64,000 bases of DNA from Candidatus Methylomicrobium oryzae (GCF_016745425.1 NZ_JAERVK010000016.1:1-64000); one strand, 5' to 3'; counted from the stretch's first letter, positions 17,637-29,272 are shown. Program-made: numbers and translations. The notes: generated by a model not told the origin, from the letters alone.

Positions 17637-17828
17637 TTAAGGCTGCTGCAGCGATGCCTGTTCGGCCTCGAGTTTTTTTCTTTTATCGCATTTTTCAACA
17701 CAGACGCATGAGCCGGAATTCAATCCGCCGCACGAACCTTTAATCGCCCGCCGTCCGAACATCACGCCGATCGCCATTAAAACGATGACTGCGAGCATGA
17801 TCGCAAATGTCACTAAAAAATAAGTCAT
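17637..17828 (-). CDS. nqrM: NqrM, Na+-NQR maturation protein
   Basis: A 63-residue protein with one membrane helix (about 4-24), then a Cys cluster, GSCGGLNSGSCVCVEKCDKR. This is the DUF539/NqrM pattern. NqrM is needed to assemble Na+-NQR, apparently by delivering iron to the Cys site between NqrD and NqrE. Here the gene is outside the nqr operon, separated by a terminator and a DUF2845 gene, but on the same strand about 730 bp downstream of nqrF. The other known maturation factor, ApbE, is not in the window. Confidence 0.88.
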   Translation of the reverse strand: MTYFLVTFAIMLAVIVLMAIGVMFGRRAIKGSCGGLNSGSCVCVEKCDKRKKLEAEQASLQQP

Positions 17829-18032
17829 AATAAATCTCTAGAAAGCAAAAAATCCCGTTTTCAGGAACGGACAATCTTCAAGATTGCATTGGACCAATAA
17901 TACCCTTTACCGGGGTTTGCCGCCATCAAAATGAATCGGTCAATCAAAGGACAGGTAACAAACCCAAAAGTTTATTCTCGACGGAAATTTTCGAAAGCAG
18001 CCGAAAGCTCGAACAACTCCCCCTTTCATTTT

Positions 18033-18422
18033 TTATCTCCCCCGGTGCAGATCCGATATTTCTACCAGTATCCCATTCTCGAAACGGAGTAATTGTTTGA
18101 TCCGGTTTCTCCCGAAATTATAGACCCATTCTTCGACCTGGATCTCTTCGAACTGTTGAATATCGAGAGTACGGCGGGGATGGTGCAGGATATTGCCGAC
18201 AATCTTGGTCCGGTAGGAGATGTATTCCGGCTCGCCGCAGATTTCCAGGACTGTGTATTTATCGTCCCAAAGCTCGATCAGATTGTTGCCGCAGCGCATC
18301 GTGGAAATGCCGAATGCGGTACCGGCGTGCATCAGAAGCGCCATCAGGAGCAGAAAGACCAAGCGATTTCTTATCCTGCGGCAGGATTCATCTGAAGAGT
18401 GGACCCGATCAGTCACGAACAT
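18033..18422 (-). CDS. DUF2845 periplasmic protein
   Basis: About 129 residues from the ATG at 18422. A longer frame runs back into nqrF but would cross the operon terminator, so I reject it. A hydrophobic segment (about 20-38, ending GTAFG) is a likely signal peptide. The mature part begins with the family's MRCGNNLIELWDDKYTVLEI CGEP region, with two Cys that may pair outside the cytoplasm. The rest is beta-rich (VEEWVYNFGRNRIKQLLRFENG). DUF2845 proteins have no assigned function. It lies between the nqr terminator and nqrM. Confidence 0.75.
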   Translation of the reverse strand: MFVTDRVHSSDESCRRIRNRLVFLLLMALLMHAGTAFGISTMRCGNNLIELWDDKYTVLEICGEPEYISYRTKIVGNILHHPRRTLDIQQFEEIQVEEWVYNFGRNRIKQLLRFENGILVEISDLHRGR

Positions 18423-18521
18423 GACGTCAAACAACTCCGATAAAGATGAGAAGAACGCGCGGTTGACGTATATCAATCTCTCTGCCGGCTGTTTTTGCGG
18501 AAAAGGCAAAAGCAGTAAAAC

Positions 18522-18553
18522 CCGCACCTGCAAAGCCGGCTTTGCAGGTGCGG
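18522..18553 (-). terminator. nqr operon terminator
   Basis: CCGCACCTGCAAAGCC (18522-18537) is followed at once by its exact complement GGCTTTGCAGGTGCGG (18538-18553), a perfect 32-bp palindrome. On the minus strand it is followed by GTTTTACTGCTTTT. It starts 9 bp after the nqrF stop, so it is a strong intrinsic terminator for nqrABCDEF. Confidence 0.85.
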
Positions 18554-18561
18554 TCAGATCT

Positions 18562-19782
18562 TTAGCCGCCGAAGTCGTCGAGCATGATGTTTTCCGGCTC
18601 AACACCGATATCGAGCAACATCTTGATCACCGCTGCGTTCATCATCGGAGGACCGCACATGTAAAATTCGCAGTCTTCCGGTGCCGGATGATTTTTCAGA
18701 TAGTTTTCATACAGCACGTTATGAATGAAGCCGGTATAGCCGGTCCAGTTGTCTTCCGGCAACGGATCGGACAACGCGACGTTCCAGGTGAAGTTCGAAT
18801 TTTCCTTCGCCAGCATATCGAAATCTTCGACATAAAACATTTCGCGTTTACTGCGCGCACCGTACCAAAAAGTCATCTTGCGCTTCGATTTCAGTCGGCG
18901 CAACTGATCGAAAATGTGCGAACGCATCGGCGCCATACCCGCACCGCCGCCGACGAACACCATCTCGGCGTCTGTATCCTTCGCGAAGAATTCGCCGTAT
19001 GGGCCCGAAACGATACATTTGTCGCCCGGTTTCAGGCTGAAGATATAGGAAGACATCTTGCCCGGCGGTACGCTTTCGTCCGCTCTCGGCGGCGGGGTCG
19101 CGATCCGCACGTTCAGCATGATTTCCTTTTCTTCCGGATAGCTCGCCATCGAGTAGGCGCGCAATACCGGCTCTTTCACGTCGGAAACGTAGCGCCACAG
19201 ATTGTATTTGTCCCAATCTTCGTGGAAACGTTCTTCGATGTCGTAGTCCTTGTAGTTGATTACATGCGGCGGGCATTCGATCTGAATGTACCCGCCGGCG
19301 CGATAGTTGATCGCTTCCCCGGGCGGCAGCTCGAGCACCAGCTCCTTGATGAAGGTCGCCACGTTGTGGTTCGACTTGACCGTGCACTCCCACTTCTTCA
19401 CGCCGAAAACCGAGTCTTCGACTTCGATGTCCATGTCGTGCTTGACGCTGACCTGGCAGGACAAACGTTCGCCGCAAGCCGCTTCGCGCTTGGTGATATG
19501 GGTCAATTCGGTCGGCAGGATTTCGCCGCCGCCGGATTTGACTATCACCTTGCACTGGCCGCAGGTACCGCCGCCGCCGCAGGCCGAGGACACGAACAAA
19601 CCATTATCGGCCAGCGCGGTCAGCAATTTGGAGCCGGCCGGCACATGAATCTTCTTTTCGTCATTGATCAGGATCTCAACATCACCTTCGGCCACGAGCT
19701 TCTTTTTCGCGCCGATAATCACGAATACGAGCGCGATCACCAGCGCCGTAAAGATGATGATCCCTAATAAAATATCCAGCAT
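18562..19782 (-). CDS. nqrF: Na+-translocating NADH:quinone reductase subunit F
   Basis: A 406-residue NADH-oxidising entry subunit. There is one N-terminal membrane helix (about 4-24), then a 2Fe-2S domain with C68, C74, C77 and C109 in the CX5CX2C...C pattern ([13 protein letters not shown]). An FAD domain with [11 protein letters not shown] and an NADH-binding domain ([14 protein letters not shown], then [10 protein letters not shown]) follow. It takes hydride from NADH and passes electrons towards NqrB, NqrC, NqrD and NqrE. Last gene of the operon, 10 bp after nqrE, followed by a strong terminator. Confidence 0.97.
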   Translation of the reverse strand: MLDILLGIIIFTALVIALVFVIIGAKKKLVAEGDVEILINDEKKIHVPAGSKLLTALADNGLFVSSACGGGGTCGQCKVIVKSGGGEILPTELTHITKREAACGERLSCQVSVKHDMDIEVEDSVFGVKKWECTVKSNHNVATFIKELVLELPPGEAINYRAGGYIQIECPPHVINYKDYDIEERFHEDWDKYNLWRYVSDVKEPVLRAYSMASYPEEKEIMLNVRIATPPPRADESVPPGKMSSYIFSLKPGDKCIVSGPYGEFFAKDTDAEMVFVGGGAGMAPMRSHIFDQLRRLKSKRKMTFWYGARSKREMFYVEDFDMLAKENSNFTWNVALSDPLPEDNWTGYTGFIHNVLYENYLKNHPAPEDCEFYMCGPPMMNAAVIKMLLDIGVEPENIMLDDFGG

Positions 19783-19792
19783 TCGATTACCC

Positions 19793-20401
19793 TTACAGTT
19801 GGATTCCGGAGAAAGCCATGAAGCCCAGAGACATCAGACCCGCAGTAATGAAAGTGATGCCCAGGCCTTGCAGACCGGCGGGAATATCACTGTATTTGAG
19901 TTTTTCCCGTACGCCGGCCATGACCGTAATCGCCAGCGCCCAGCCCAGGCCGCTGCCGACACCGTAGGTCACGCTTTCGCCGAAGTTGTAGTCGCGCTCG
20001 ATCATGAACAGACTGCCGCCCAAAATCGCGCAGTTTACTGTGATCAGCGGCAGGAACACGCCCAGTGCATGATAGAGGGCGGGGAAAAACTTATCCAGAA
20101 TCATCTCGAGAATCTGCACCAATGCCGCAATCATCCCGATACAGCTCAAGAGCGCCAGAAAGCTCAGATCGACGCCCTGTATGCCGATTGCGGCCAGCGC
20201 GTTTTCCTTCAATACCGCATGGTAAACGAGGTTATTGGCCGGCACGGTAATCGCCTGTACGATCATCACCGCAATGCCGAGGCCCATCGCGGTCGATATT
20301 TTTTTCGAAACCGCAATGAAGGTACACATGCCCAAAAAGAAGGAAAGCGCCAGGTTTTCAATGAAAACCGATTTGATGAATAAACTGATATACGCTTCCA
20401 T
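19793..20401 (-). CDS. nqrE: Na+-NQR subunit E
   Basis: A 202-residue integral membrane protein with six hydrophobic segments, homologous to NqrD and Rnf[15 protein letters not shown] near the N-terminus and VNCAILGG near 120 carry the conserved Cys residues that, with NqrD, hold an iron site in the membrane. Its ATG overlaps the nqrD stop by one base (20401), so translation is coupled. Confidence 0.96.
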   Translation of the reverse strand: MEAYISLFIKSVFIENLALSFFLGMCTFIAVSKKISTAMGLGIAVMIVQAITVPANNLVYHAVLKENALAAIGIQGVDLSFLALLSCIGMIAALVQILEMILDKFFPALYHALGVFLPLITVNCAILGGSLFMIERDYNFGESVTYGVGSGLGWALAITVMAGVREKLKYSDIPAGLQGLGITFITAGLMSLGFMAFSGIQL

Positions 20402-21096
20402 TAGTGGTGCCCTCCTTCACCGTGAGCTATTGACATGATTTTGTAATCAACCGTTTCGCGCTGGTTCGGCTTCCATTGACGCACGCCCCAAATGATCAGG
20501 CCGATAATGAAGAACGCGCTGGGCGGCAGCAGCATGAGGCCATTCGGATCGTACCAGCCGCCGTCTTTGGTCAATTTGAGAACCTCAAAGCCGAGCAGCT
20601 TGCCGGCACCCAGAATTTCTCGGAAAAACGCAACGGTTACCAGGATCAGGCTGTAGCCCATGCCGTTGCCGATACCGTCCCAGAAGCTTTCAAGCGGCGG
20701 ATTCTTCATCGCATAACCTTCGGCGCGGCCCATCACGATACAGTTCGTGATGATCAAGCCGACGAATACCGACAACTGTTTGCTGACGTCAAACGCAAAA
20801 GCTTTCAGAATCTGATCGACTACGATAACCAGCGACGCAATAATCGTCATCTGTACGATAATCCGGATGCTGCCCGGAATATGGTTGCGTATCGCGCTGA
20901 TCGCCGCGCTCGAAAACGCGGTCACCAACGTCAGCGCCAGCGCCATGATCAGCGAAGTCGACATTTTGGATGTGACCGCCAACGCCGAACAAATCCCCAG
21001 AACCTGTAAAGTGATCGGGTTATTTTCGACCAGCGGCGTGGTCACCACTTTTTGAGTTTCGGAATCGAGTCCGACTTTATCTAATACTGCACTCAT
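20401..21096 (-). CDS. nqrD: Na+-NQR subunit D
   Basis: A 231-residue membrane protein with six predicted helices. [19 protein letters not shown] and [15 protein letters not shown] contain the conserved Cys residues that pair with those of NqrE. The last 25 residues ([20 protein letters not shown]) are a soluble tail, making it slightly longer than common NqrD proteins. Its start overlaps the nqrC stop by four bases. Confidence 0.96.
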   Translation of the reverse strand: MSAVLDKVGLDSETQKVVTTPLVENNPITLQVLGICSALAVTSKMSTSLIMALALTLVTAFSSAAISAIRNHIPGSIRIIVQMTIIASLVIVVDQILKAFAFDVSKQLSVFVGLIITNCIVMGRAEGYAMKNPPLESFWDGIGNGMGYSLILVTVAFFREILGAGKLLGFEVLKLTKDGGWYDPNGLMLLPPSAFFIIGLIIWGVRQWKPNQRETVDYKIMSIAHGEGGHH

Positions 21097-22028
21097 GATT
21101 TTGCCCCTTGATTCACTCTTACTTTGCTCAGGTACTTCGCAAAGCCTTCTTGGCTCATCCAGTATCTGATCAGATTGCTCACACCGGTACTGGTCAGGGT
21201 TGCACCGGCCAGGCCGTCAACCTGGTATTCGGAACCCGGCTTGCTCGTGTCGACAGTGCCTTTGATCAGGCTCAGCGCCGGCTCGCCGACATCGGCTTCC
21301 GGAATCAGGCCTTTTTCCAGGGACGGCTGATCGGTCACTGCATAGACTTTTTTGCCTTTCCACAGTGCGCGCCAGTTCGGGTTCACTACTTCGCCGCCCA
21401 GGCCCGGCGTTTCGGCCTGATCATAGAAGTTGATGCTTTGCACCGTTTGACCGTCAGGATCCAGCGACAGGAAGCCGTACAAGGTCGACCACAAACCATA
21501 ACCACTGACCGGCAGGATGATCGATTTCAGCGAGCCGCCTTCCTTGACCAAAAAGACTTTCGCCAGTTTCGCCTTAACGCGAATGTGCGCAATATCTTTT
21601 TCTTTCGGAATCGCGACACTTTGCGCCGGATCTTTCGCAGCCTTACGTTGATCGTAAGCATTCGCATCGATGTTTTCGACATAATCGCCGGTTTCCAGAT
21701 CGACCACTTTCGCTTCGATCTTGTCTGCGAATGCCTTGTCGATATCCATGCCCTCTTCGAGCAAGCCGGCGACGTCAAGAATGTTTTTCTTCATATCCAG
21801 ATCCTTGTTGTAGATCTGGAGCGGCTTCAACGCAACCGCCGAGAACGACACCAGGATTGCGCAGATAAAGCACAACGACAAGGCGATCGCGATAGTCTTT
21901 TCCAGACTATCATTACCCATCGCCAGAACTTTATCTTTATAAATTAAAAACTTACGATATGACTCGTATTCATTCAGCTTGTTGCAAACCTTTTCCAGAT
22001 GTTTGCATTGCTTTTGTTGGTTAGGCAT
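21093..22028 (-). CDS. nqrC: Na+-NQR subunit C, with N-terminal extension
   Basis: A 311-residue subunit carrying covalent FMN. The attachment motif is [11 protein letters not shown] near residue 280, where the second Thr takes the flavin. One membrane helix lies at about 46-66 and the rest is periplasmic. Usual NqrC proteins start close to the helix, whereas this frame has about 36 extra charged residues ([20 protein letters not shown]). The start at 22028 is supported by AGAAGGATC just upstream and an 8-bp overlap with nqrB. The internal ATG at 21920 has no good ribosome site, so I keep the long form. Confidence 0.93.
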   Translation of the reverse strand: MPNQQKQCKHLEKVCNKLNEYESYRKFLIYKDKVLAMGNDSLEKTIAIALSLCFICAILVSFSAVALKPLQIYNKDLDMKKNILDVAGLLEEGMDIDKAFADKIEAKVVDLETGDYVENIDANAYDQRKAAKDPAQSVAIPKEKDIAHIRVKAKLAKVFLVKEGGSLKSIILPVSGYGLWSTLYGFLSLDPDGQTVQSINFYDQAETPGLGGEVVNPNWRALWKGKKVYAVTDQPSLEKGLIPEADVGEPALSLIKGTVDTSKPGSEYQVDGLAGATLTSTGVSNLIRYWMSQEGFAKYLSKVRVNQGAKS

Positions 22029-23222
22029 GGCGTTTGATCCTTCTTCTGATATTGGCCTGAATTACGAAATAGTCGATCGTCGGCGCAAACATGTTTGAGA
22101 ACAGAATCGCCAGCATAATGCCTTCCGGGAAGGCCGGATTGACTACGCGTATCAATACGGTCATCGCGCCGACCAGGAAGCCGAAAATCCAGCGTCCGGC
22201 ATCGGTCATCGCCGCAGAAACCGGATCGGTTGCCATATAAACCATTCCGAAGGCGAAGCCGCCGGCGGTCAAATGCCAGTACCAAGGGAAGGCGAACATC
22301 GGATTGGTATCGCTGCCGATCACATTGAACAACAATGAAGTCGCTAGCATGCCCAGGAAGACGCCGGCCATGATCCGGTAGGAGGCAACGCGGGTCCACA
22401 ACAGGAAAGCCGCACCGATCAAAATTGCGAGGGTCGAGGTCTCGCCAAGGCAGCCCGGCTCGAAGCCGAAGAACGATTGCATCCAGGTATAGCCTGCCGC
22501 ATGCACTGCATCCATCCCGCCGTTCGCGGCCAAGCCCAAAGGTGTCGCCGCGGTATAGCCGTCGACCGCAACCCAAACCGAGTCGCCGGAGATCGAAGCC
22601 GGATACGCAAAGTACAGGAAGGCACGGCCGGTCAATGCCGGGTTGAGGAAGTTTTTGCCGGTGCCGCCGAATACTTCCTTGCCGATCACGATACCGAACG
22701 AGATGCCCAGCGCGACCTGCCAGAGCGGCATGTCGGGCGGTAAAATCAAGGCATAGAGCATCGAGGAAACCAGGAAGCCTTCGTTGACTTCATGGCCGCG
22801 CACGGTCGCGAACAAGACTTCCCAGACCCCGCCGACCGCGAGGGTCACGATATAGATCGGAAAGAAGTACAGGGCACCGTGCAGCAGATTCGACAGCGGG
22901 TTCATCGTGTTGTAGCCGAACACCGACATGATCACGCCGCGCCAACCGTCAGTGCCTTCCCGCCCCAAGGCATTGATCGCCAAATTGGCCTGATAGCCGG
23001 TGTTGTACAAGGCCATCAGGATACAGAAAGCGGTGGCGATGACGACGAAGGTCATCGTACGCTTCAAGTCGTTGCCGTCGCGAACGTGGGTCGTGCCGCG
23101 CGTTACCGTCGGCGGCGTGTAAACAAAAGTATCGACCATCTCGTAGAGGCCGTAATACTTTTCAAACTTGCCGCCTTTTGTAAAATGTGGCTCTAACTTA
23201 TCTAAAAACTCTCTAGCCGACA

Positions 23223-23223
<1 letters not shown>
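22021..23223 (-). CDS. nqrB: Na+-NQR subunit B
   Basis: A 400-residue membrane subunit, about ten helices. It carries covalent FMN on a Thr in [16 protein letters not shown] (near residue 220), and riboflavin and the Na+ path are in this subunit in known complexes. The conserved [20 protein letters not shown] lies just before. Its ATG overlaps the stop of nqrA. Length fits the family. Confidence 0.96.
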
Positions 23224-24587
<1,364 letters not shown>

Positions 24588-24675
24588 CTACTCTCCAAGC
24601 AAGTAGCCGCGAAACTGTCCCCCTTATTCCGACCGCAATCAAACATCCGGAGACACTATGGTAAAAAATCACCCC

Positions 24676-24704
24676 ATTACATCACAAAACCGCACTTTTC
24701 TCAA
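24676..24704 (-). promoter_or_regulatory. candidate nqr promoter
   Basis: On the minus strand TTGAGA (24704-24699), a 17-bp spacer and TGTAAT (24681-24676) resemble sigma-70 boxes. Transcription would start about 90 bp before nqrA. Confidence 0.4.
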
Positions 24705-24802
24705 CCTGGCAAATACCACAGAAATCCTTGATTTACTGGATTATTTCGCGCCAACCCGTTAAGACATTGATTCTTAAAGGCCGGCCAATTCAAAACAATA
24801 CG

Positions 24803-24822
24803 ATTGCGGTAAAAACCGCAAT
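24803..24822. promoter_or_regulatory. 8-4-8 inverted repeat between nqrA and the flavin reductase gene
   Basis: ATTGCGGT (24803-24810), aaaa, ACCGCAAT (24815-24822) is a perfect inverted repeat in the 380-bp divergent intergenic region, about 137 bp before the flavin reductase start. The size fits a dimeric regulator site. No regulator gene is next to it. It could also just form a hairpin. Confidence 0.4.
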
Positions 24823-24958
24823 TTCTGCCCGTATTTTTTCGTCCCCTGCGCGGATTTAACAAGCCTGCCACGGTGTTGTAACATATGGGGCTATTTTCGA
24901 CGTTGTTTCTTCATCGGCAGGAAGATGCAGCGCTTTTCAAATCACTCTGGAGAACTTG

Positions 24959-25444
24959 ATGGCTGTCACCGGCGACGAATTCAAAAAAGCATTACAACAA
25001 TGGGCAAGCGGCGTTGCCGTGGTCGCCACCCACTCGGCAAAGCTCGGGAATCAGGGAATGACGGTAACCGCTTTTGCAAGCGTCTCGATGACTCCGCCGC
25101 AGGTTCTGGTTTGCATCAACGAATCCGCCGATACGGGCGAAGGCATCAAGGAAAGCGAGCGTTTTTCGGTGAATGTACTGAGCAGCCGGCAGCAGGACGT
25201 TTCGAATCACTTTGCCGGCGGCCTGAGCCAGCAGGAACGCTTCGAACAAGCAGGCTGGACCACGGGGATTCAAGGCGTGCCGCTGCTGAACGACAGTATC
25301 GCGTCACTCGATTGCCGGGTCGTCGAAAAAGTGCACGCGGGCACGCACTGGATCATCATCGGAGAAGTCGAGAACACGGTCTGCCGCGGCGGCGAGCCCC
25401 TGTTGTATTTCCGCAGCCAATACCGGGGACTGTCCGAACAATAA
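24959..25444 (+). CDS. flavin reductase family protein
   Basis: A 161-residue FMN-binding split-barrel protein of the HpaC/RutF type. MTVTAFASVSMTPPQVLVCI (about 34-53) and FSVNVLSSRQQDVSNHFAG are the recognised flavin-contact regions, and GTHWIIIGEV is near the C-terminus. Such enzymes reduce FMN or FAD with NAD(P)H, often for a partner monooxygenase. No partner is adjacent. The ATG at 24959 follows GGAG at 24949; an upstream TTG (24956) is less likely. Divergent from nqrA. Confidence 0.85.
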   Translation: MAVTGDEFKKALQQWASGVAVVATHSAKLGNQGMTVTAFASVSMTPPQVLVCINESADTGEGIKESERFSVNVLSSRQQDVSNHFAGGLSQQERFEQAGWTTGIQGVPLLNDSIASLDCRVVEKVHAGTHWIIIGEVENTVCRGGEPLLYFRSQYRGLSEQ

Positions 25445-25474
25445 TAGGTAACGGCTGCAATAGGTAACGGCTGC
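25443..25474. repeat. 16-bp perfect tandem duplication
   Basis: aataggtaacggctgc occurs twice without spacing (25443-25458 and 25459-25474), starting inside the stop region of the flavin reductase gene. It looks like a recent replication-slippage event and has no visible function. Confidence 0.8.
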
Positions 25475-25491
25475 GAATTTCTCGTTTTGCG

Positions 25492-25510
25492 AGCCGGCTT
25501 CAAGCCGGCT
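25492..25510 (+). terminator. terminator of the flavin reductase gene
   Basis: AGCCGGCTT (25492-25500), one base, AAGCCGGCT (25502-25510), then TTT. It is a compact intrinsic terminator on the plus strand. It overlaps the last codons and stop of the convergent mscK-like gene. Confidence 0.6.
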
Positions 25511-28500
25511 TTTCCTGCATCGGCACGCCGCAGCCCGCGCCGACCGAGCGAATATGCACTTCCCGCTGCGGAAACGGAACATTGATGTGATGTTCGCGAA
25601 AAGCCTTTTCGAGCCGCAGGTGGATATTGTGGGTCGCCTGCAGGCGATGCGACAGTTCGCTGACGAAAATCCGTATCGAGAAATTGAGCGAATTCTCGCC
25701 GAAGCCGACGAACAGCACGCCCGGCTCCGGGTCGGCCAGCACCAGCGGCGTCGATTTGACCGTATCGATCATCAACTGATGTGCCTCTTCGACATTCGAC
25801 CCGTACGCAATCCCGACCGGAATCACGACCCGGGTCGTCGCATCGGTCAGCGACCAGTTGATCAGCTGACTGGTGATGAAAGTCTTGTTCGGCACGATCA
25901 GCTCTTTTTGATCCCAGTCGATCAGGGTGGTCGCACGCATCTGGATACGGGCGACCTTGCCGGTCACATCCCCGATCGTGACCGTATCCCCGACCCTGAC
26001 CGGCCGCTCGAACAGCAAAATAATGCCTGACACCAGATTGGCGAAAATTTCCTGCAAACCGAATCCCAGACCGACGCCGAGCGCCGCGACCAGCCATTGT
26101 ACCTGCGACCAACTGCCTCCCAGTTCGTTGGCGACGGCAATAAAGCCGGCCGCAATCAATCCGTAACCGGCGAGCTGATTGATCGCGTAACGCACCCCGG
26201 CCTCGACCGACCACCGCCTGAAGATCAGCAGTTCCATCACCCCGGAAAAGTTTCTGACCGCCACCCCGGTGACGAACACGTACAAACCGGCCAACAGCAG
26301 ATTGGCCAGCGTAATCGGCAGATAAACCTCCTGCCCATCCATTTTGTCCAGATGCTGCCACAAGGCGACCCGTTCCAGAAACGAGAATGCCGGCAAAATG
26401 TCCCGCCAGATGATGCCGGCGCCGGCCAGTACGGCAAAGGCAATCGATACGTGCATCAGTTTAATCGTCTGCGCATTGATCTTCGGAATGTCGATCAACT
26501 GTTCGTCGATCGGCAGCATCGGATCCTCGCCCCCCGCAGGTGCGGCCGCCGCTTTTTCGTTCTGCATCGCCGCCTTGCGTTTTTGCCGTGCATTCCTGAT
26601 CGCCAGCTGGCGGTTCGCCAGCGTCAGCCAGCGCATCACGAGTTCGTGAATCACGATCAAGCCGAACGCGAACCTCAGCGTCACGACCAGTTTTTGTTGC
26701 AGTTCGACTGCGCTCAGATAGTAACCTGCCACCGCAAAGCCGACCACGATCAACGGCAAGAAACAGGCCGCCGGGTACCAAATATAACGCAAACGCGCCA
26801 CCCAACCCTCGGGATAAGTCAGCATATGACTGCTCAAGAGTCCCTTGTCGAATTTCAGAATCCGGCCGAAAAATACCGCCATCACAATCATTACGGCAAT
26901 CAGCGCCAGGCGTCCCAGACTATCGCCATAGATCGAGCTTTTCGATGCGCTGGCGCAGTAGACCGTAAAAACGCCGGGCACGACCACATAGCGCACCCAG
27001 CCTAGATGTCTGCGCATCAGCTGGGCATTGGCTTTTTGCCATTGAAAATGTTTGACCGCCACGCCGTCGGCGCAAAACAATCGATAAAAGAACTGCATCA
27101 GGCAGAGCGGCACCGCGGATGTCTTAAGCCCGACCCCTACCGCCCGGCTGAAATCGGCCGCCTGCCAGGCGTTCTCCAGAAACCAGCCGGTCAAATAGAT
27201 CAAGGCAGGCGCCGGCATAACCATCAGCAGGGTATAGACCAGAGCCTGCAGACCGTTGCTGAAACTGTCGGCATAGATCTTTTCCGCCTTTTCCAGGAGT
27301 GAAGACAACCGCGGCTTCGCCCAGATTCTGCCTAACGGCAAAACACTTAAAACCAGCACCGCCAGCAAGGCCAGGAAAGGACGGTTCAGCGCCGAGCGCC
27401 ACAGGTCTTTGACCACCCCTAGCCAGTGCGAAGGCGCCAGCAGCCATTGCGCCGATTCATAAAGGCCCGCGAAAAAAACCAGATTGACCGGCTCGGAGCT
27501 GGGCACCCAGAGCAAACGCTGATCGAGAAAGCTGGCGAATTTATCGATTTGCGACTCCAGCTGCTGGCGTGCGAAATCGAAGTCTCCCAATGTGCGCAAA
27601 TAGGCGGCATAAGCCACAGACAGTCGGTTCAACAGATCTTTCTTGCTGTTCAGCAGCACCCGCAGCTCTGCCTGGACCCTCATGCGCTGATCGACCGGCA
27701 GCGACGGATCGACCTGGGCGCCCATCAACTCCCTGAGCTCGACATCCAGATTCACGAGGCGCCGCAACTGGTCATCGACCTTGAATTGCTCGAGGCTGGC
27801 CTTTGCCGTGTCATCCTGCAGATTGTCGGTCAGCAACAGGTAACGATCCTGATTAGCCAGATTACGCCGTTGCTCGCGCAAAATCCTTCCCAGCGCAGGA
27901 CTCAGCCCGGCGAGACTGATTTTCTTTTCGGCAGACTGGAAATCGTTGCCGATATTGACCGCCGCGGCATCGATGGTGTTTTTCTGCTCGGCGAATTTTT
28001 CGGTCTTGCTGTTGATGTCCTGCAGGTCGCGCGTATATTGCAGGTTTTCGCGCGTAATCTGTTGGATTAAGGGATGCTTGCCGGCGAGCTCTTTTTCGGC
28101 TTGGCTCAGCGCATTCTGGATTTCCTGCGCTTCCTTTTGCCGGCGCTCTGCCAGCAATCCTTCTACGGTTTCGAGAACGGGCCCCAATTCGTTCCGTTTG
28201 AGTTCAAGCCATTGCAGTTCGATTTTCAGCAAATCCACCCGCACCGGATTGCTGAGCGCTTCGGCTTCGAGCATTTTCAGCTCGGCATTACGGCGGGCGA
28301 TGGCGGTCCGCAGCAATGCCTGTCTCGCCTCGCTTTCCAGCGCGGACGTCAGACCGGCTGTCGGCGCCGTCAGATGCGCCTGATCGGTTTCGATCGCCTG
28401 TTTTGCCGCCACGATCTCTTCGCGGATCAATTGCGGCCTGCTGTTTTGCTCGACGAACTCCGTTTCTTTCTTCTTGATCTGCTCGATCAGACCGGCCATC

Positions 28501-28916
28501 TTGCTCTTTTCGATGATCAGCCGCTGCTCGAGCTCTTCGGTCGGAATGCTGTCCCACTCCTCATTCTTTGACTTGGCGGCTTTCTGCTGAAGCGCCTCGA
28601 TGTCTTTCTGCAGTCTCCGGGTCTCTACCGGCGCGGTTTTTAACACCCCGCGGTAATTCGCCTCTCCCTCCGCAAATTTATCCTTATTTTCGAGATTGTC
28701 TCCCGCCTCCTGGTAAATCGCCAGCACTTTGGTTTTTAAGACTGCATCGACGCCCTGCCGTTTGTTCAGCGCATCAATCCTGGCCTGCAGATCTTTCTTG
28801 CCGAATTCGGCCGCCGAATCGTTCGGACTGGAGACGGGCAGCGCCGTACCGGCCCGGAGCTCTCCGGATCCGAGGCTCAAAAGCAGAAAAATGATCAATA
28901 CCCCGTGAATTTTCAT
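25500..28916 (-). CDS. MscK/MscM-type mechanosensitive channel
   Basis: About 1138 residues from the ATG at 28916, which gives a clean signal peptide (MKIHGVLIIFLLLSLGSGEL). A frame from 28955 would spoil it. Residues about 40-480 are a large periplasmic coiled-coil domain (repeated Glu/Gln/Lys/Leu helices), followed by about ten membrane helices (520-950). The pore helix and MscS beta domain are near the C-terminus (LGVGLGFGLQEIFANLVSGI, LFERPVRVGDTVTIGDVTG, LIDWDQKELIVPNKTFITS). These channels open on membrane tension and release solutes after osmotic downshock. KefA/MscK of E. coli is of similar size. Monocistronic, convergent with the flavin reductase. Confidence 0.9.
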   Translation of the reverse strand: MKIHGVLIIFLLLSLGSGELRAGTALPVSSPNDSAAEFGKKDLQARIDALNKRQGVDAVLKTKVLAIYQEAGDNLENKDKFAEGEANYRGVLKTAPVETRRLQKDIEALQQKAAKSKNEEWDSIPTEELEQRLIIEKSKMAGLIEQIKKKETEFVEQNSRPQLIREEIVAAKQAIETDQAHLTAPTAGLTSALESEARQALLRTAIARRNAELKMLEAEALSNPVRVDLLKIELQWLELKRNELGPVLETVEGLLAERRQKEAQEIQNALSQAEKELAGKHPLIQQITRENLQYTRDLQDINSKTEKFAEQKNTIDAAAVNIGNDFQSAEKKISLAGLSPALGRILREQRRNLANQDRYLLLTDNLQDDTAKASLEQFKVDDQLRRLVNLDVELRELMGAQVDPSLPVDQRMRVQAELRVLLNSKKDLLNRLSVAYAAYLRTLGDFDFARQQLESQIDKFASFLDQRLLWVPSSEPVNLVFFAGLYESAQWLLAPSHWLGVVKDLWRSALNRPFLALLAVLVLSVLPLGRIWAKPRLSSLLEKAEKIYADSFSNGLQALVYTLLMVMPAPALIYLTGWFLENAWQAADFSRAVGVGLKTSAVPLCLMQFFYRLFCADGVAVKHFQWQKANAQLMRRHLGWVRYVVVPGVFTVYCASASKSSIYGDSLGRLALIAVMIVMAVFFGRILKFDKGLLSSHMLTYPEGWVARLRYIWYPAACFLPLIVVGFAVAGYYLSAVELQQKLVVTLRFAFGLIVIHELVMRWLTLANRQLAIRNARQKRKAAMQNEKAAAAPAGGEDPMLPIDEQLIDIPKINAQTIKLMHVSIAFAVLAGAGIIWRDILPAFSFLERVALWQHLDKMDGQEVYLPITLANLLLAGLYVFVTGVAVRNFSGVMELLIFRRWSVEAGVRYAINQLAGYGLIAAGFIAVANELGGSWSQVQWLVAALGVGLGFGLQEIFANLVSGIILLFERPVRVGDTVTIGDVTGKVARIQMRATTLIDWDQKELIVPNKTFITSQLINWSLTDATTRVVIPVGIAYGSNVEEAHQLMIDTVKSTPLVLADPEPGVLFVGFGENSLNFSIRIFVSELSHRLQATHNIHLRLEKAFREHHINVPFPQREVHIRSVGAGCGVPMQEKPA

Positions 28917-29013
28917 TTTTTCGGTAAAAAAATATCGGTAGCTGCAAAATATCATGATAAAAACGCGTTGGAAGTTGACTGCCGCCTTGCCAAGGACCGT
29001 CGAAGCGGATTAT

Positions 29014-29041
29014 CCGGCCCGGCCTCGACAGTCCGGGCCGG
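29014..29041. other. GC-rich hairpin upstream of the channel gene
   Basis: CCGGCCCGG (29014-29022) and CCGGGCCGG (29033-29041) form a 9-bp stem with a 10-base loop in the divergent region between the channel gene and the transpeptidase gene. No U-run follows on either strand, so it is not a simple terminator. Role unknown. Confidence 0.45.
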
Positions 29042-29272
29042 CCCGCAAAATGAAATGAACACAAACCCGATCATCCATTATAATGGCCCGGATACACCGA
29101 AATTTGCAGGAAAGCAATGCGCGGAAGAACGATCGGATCAATTACGGTAAGTAACTGATGAAAAAAGGGTTAAACGCAAATTTGGTATGAGACAAGCCCA
29201 TTGAAAAAGCTCCGCCATGGCCTGTACAATTGCCAATGCGATAAATCGATGAATTCGTTTATAGTAACAAAA

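Noticed and set aside
18422-18605. longer N-terminus for the DUF2845 gene
   Set aside because: It would run through the perfect nqr terminator and into nqrF coding sequence, and it hides the signal peptide.
18220-19767. 515-residue plus-strand open frame
   Set aside because: Opposite nqrF and the DUF2845 gene, both clearly real, and crosses the nqr terminator. No family resemblance.
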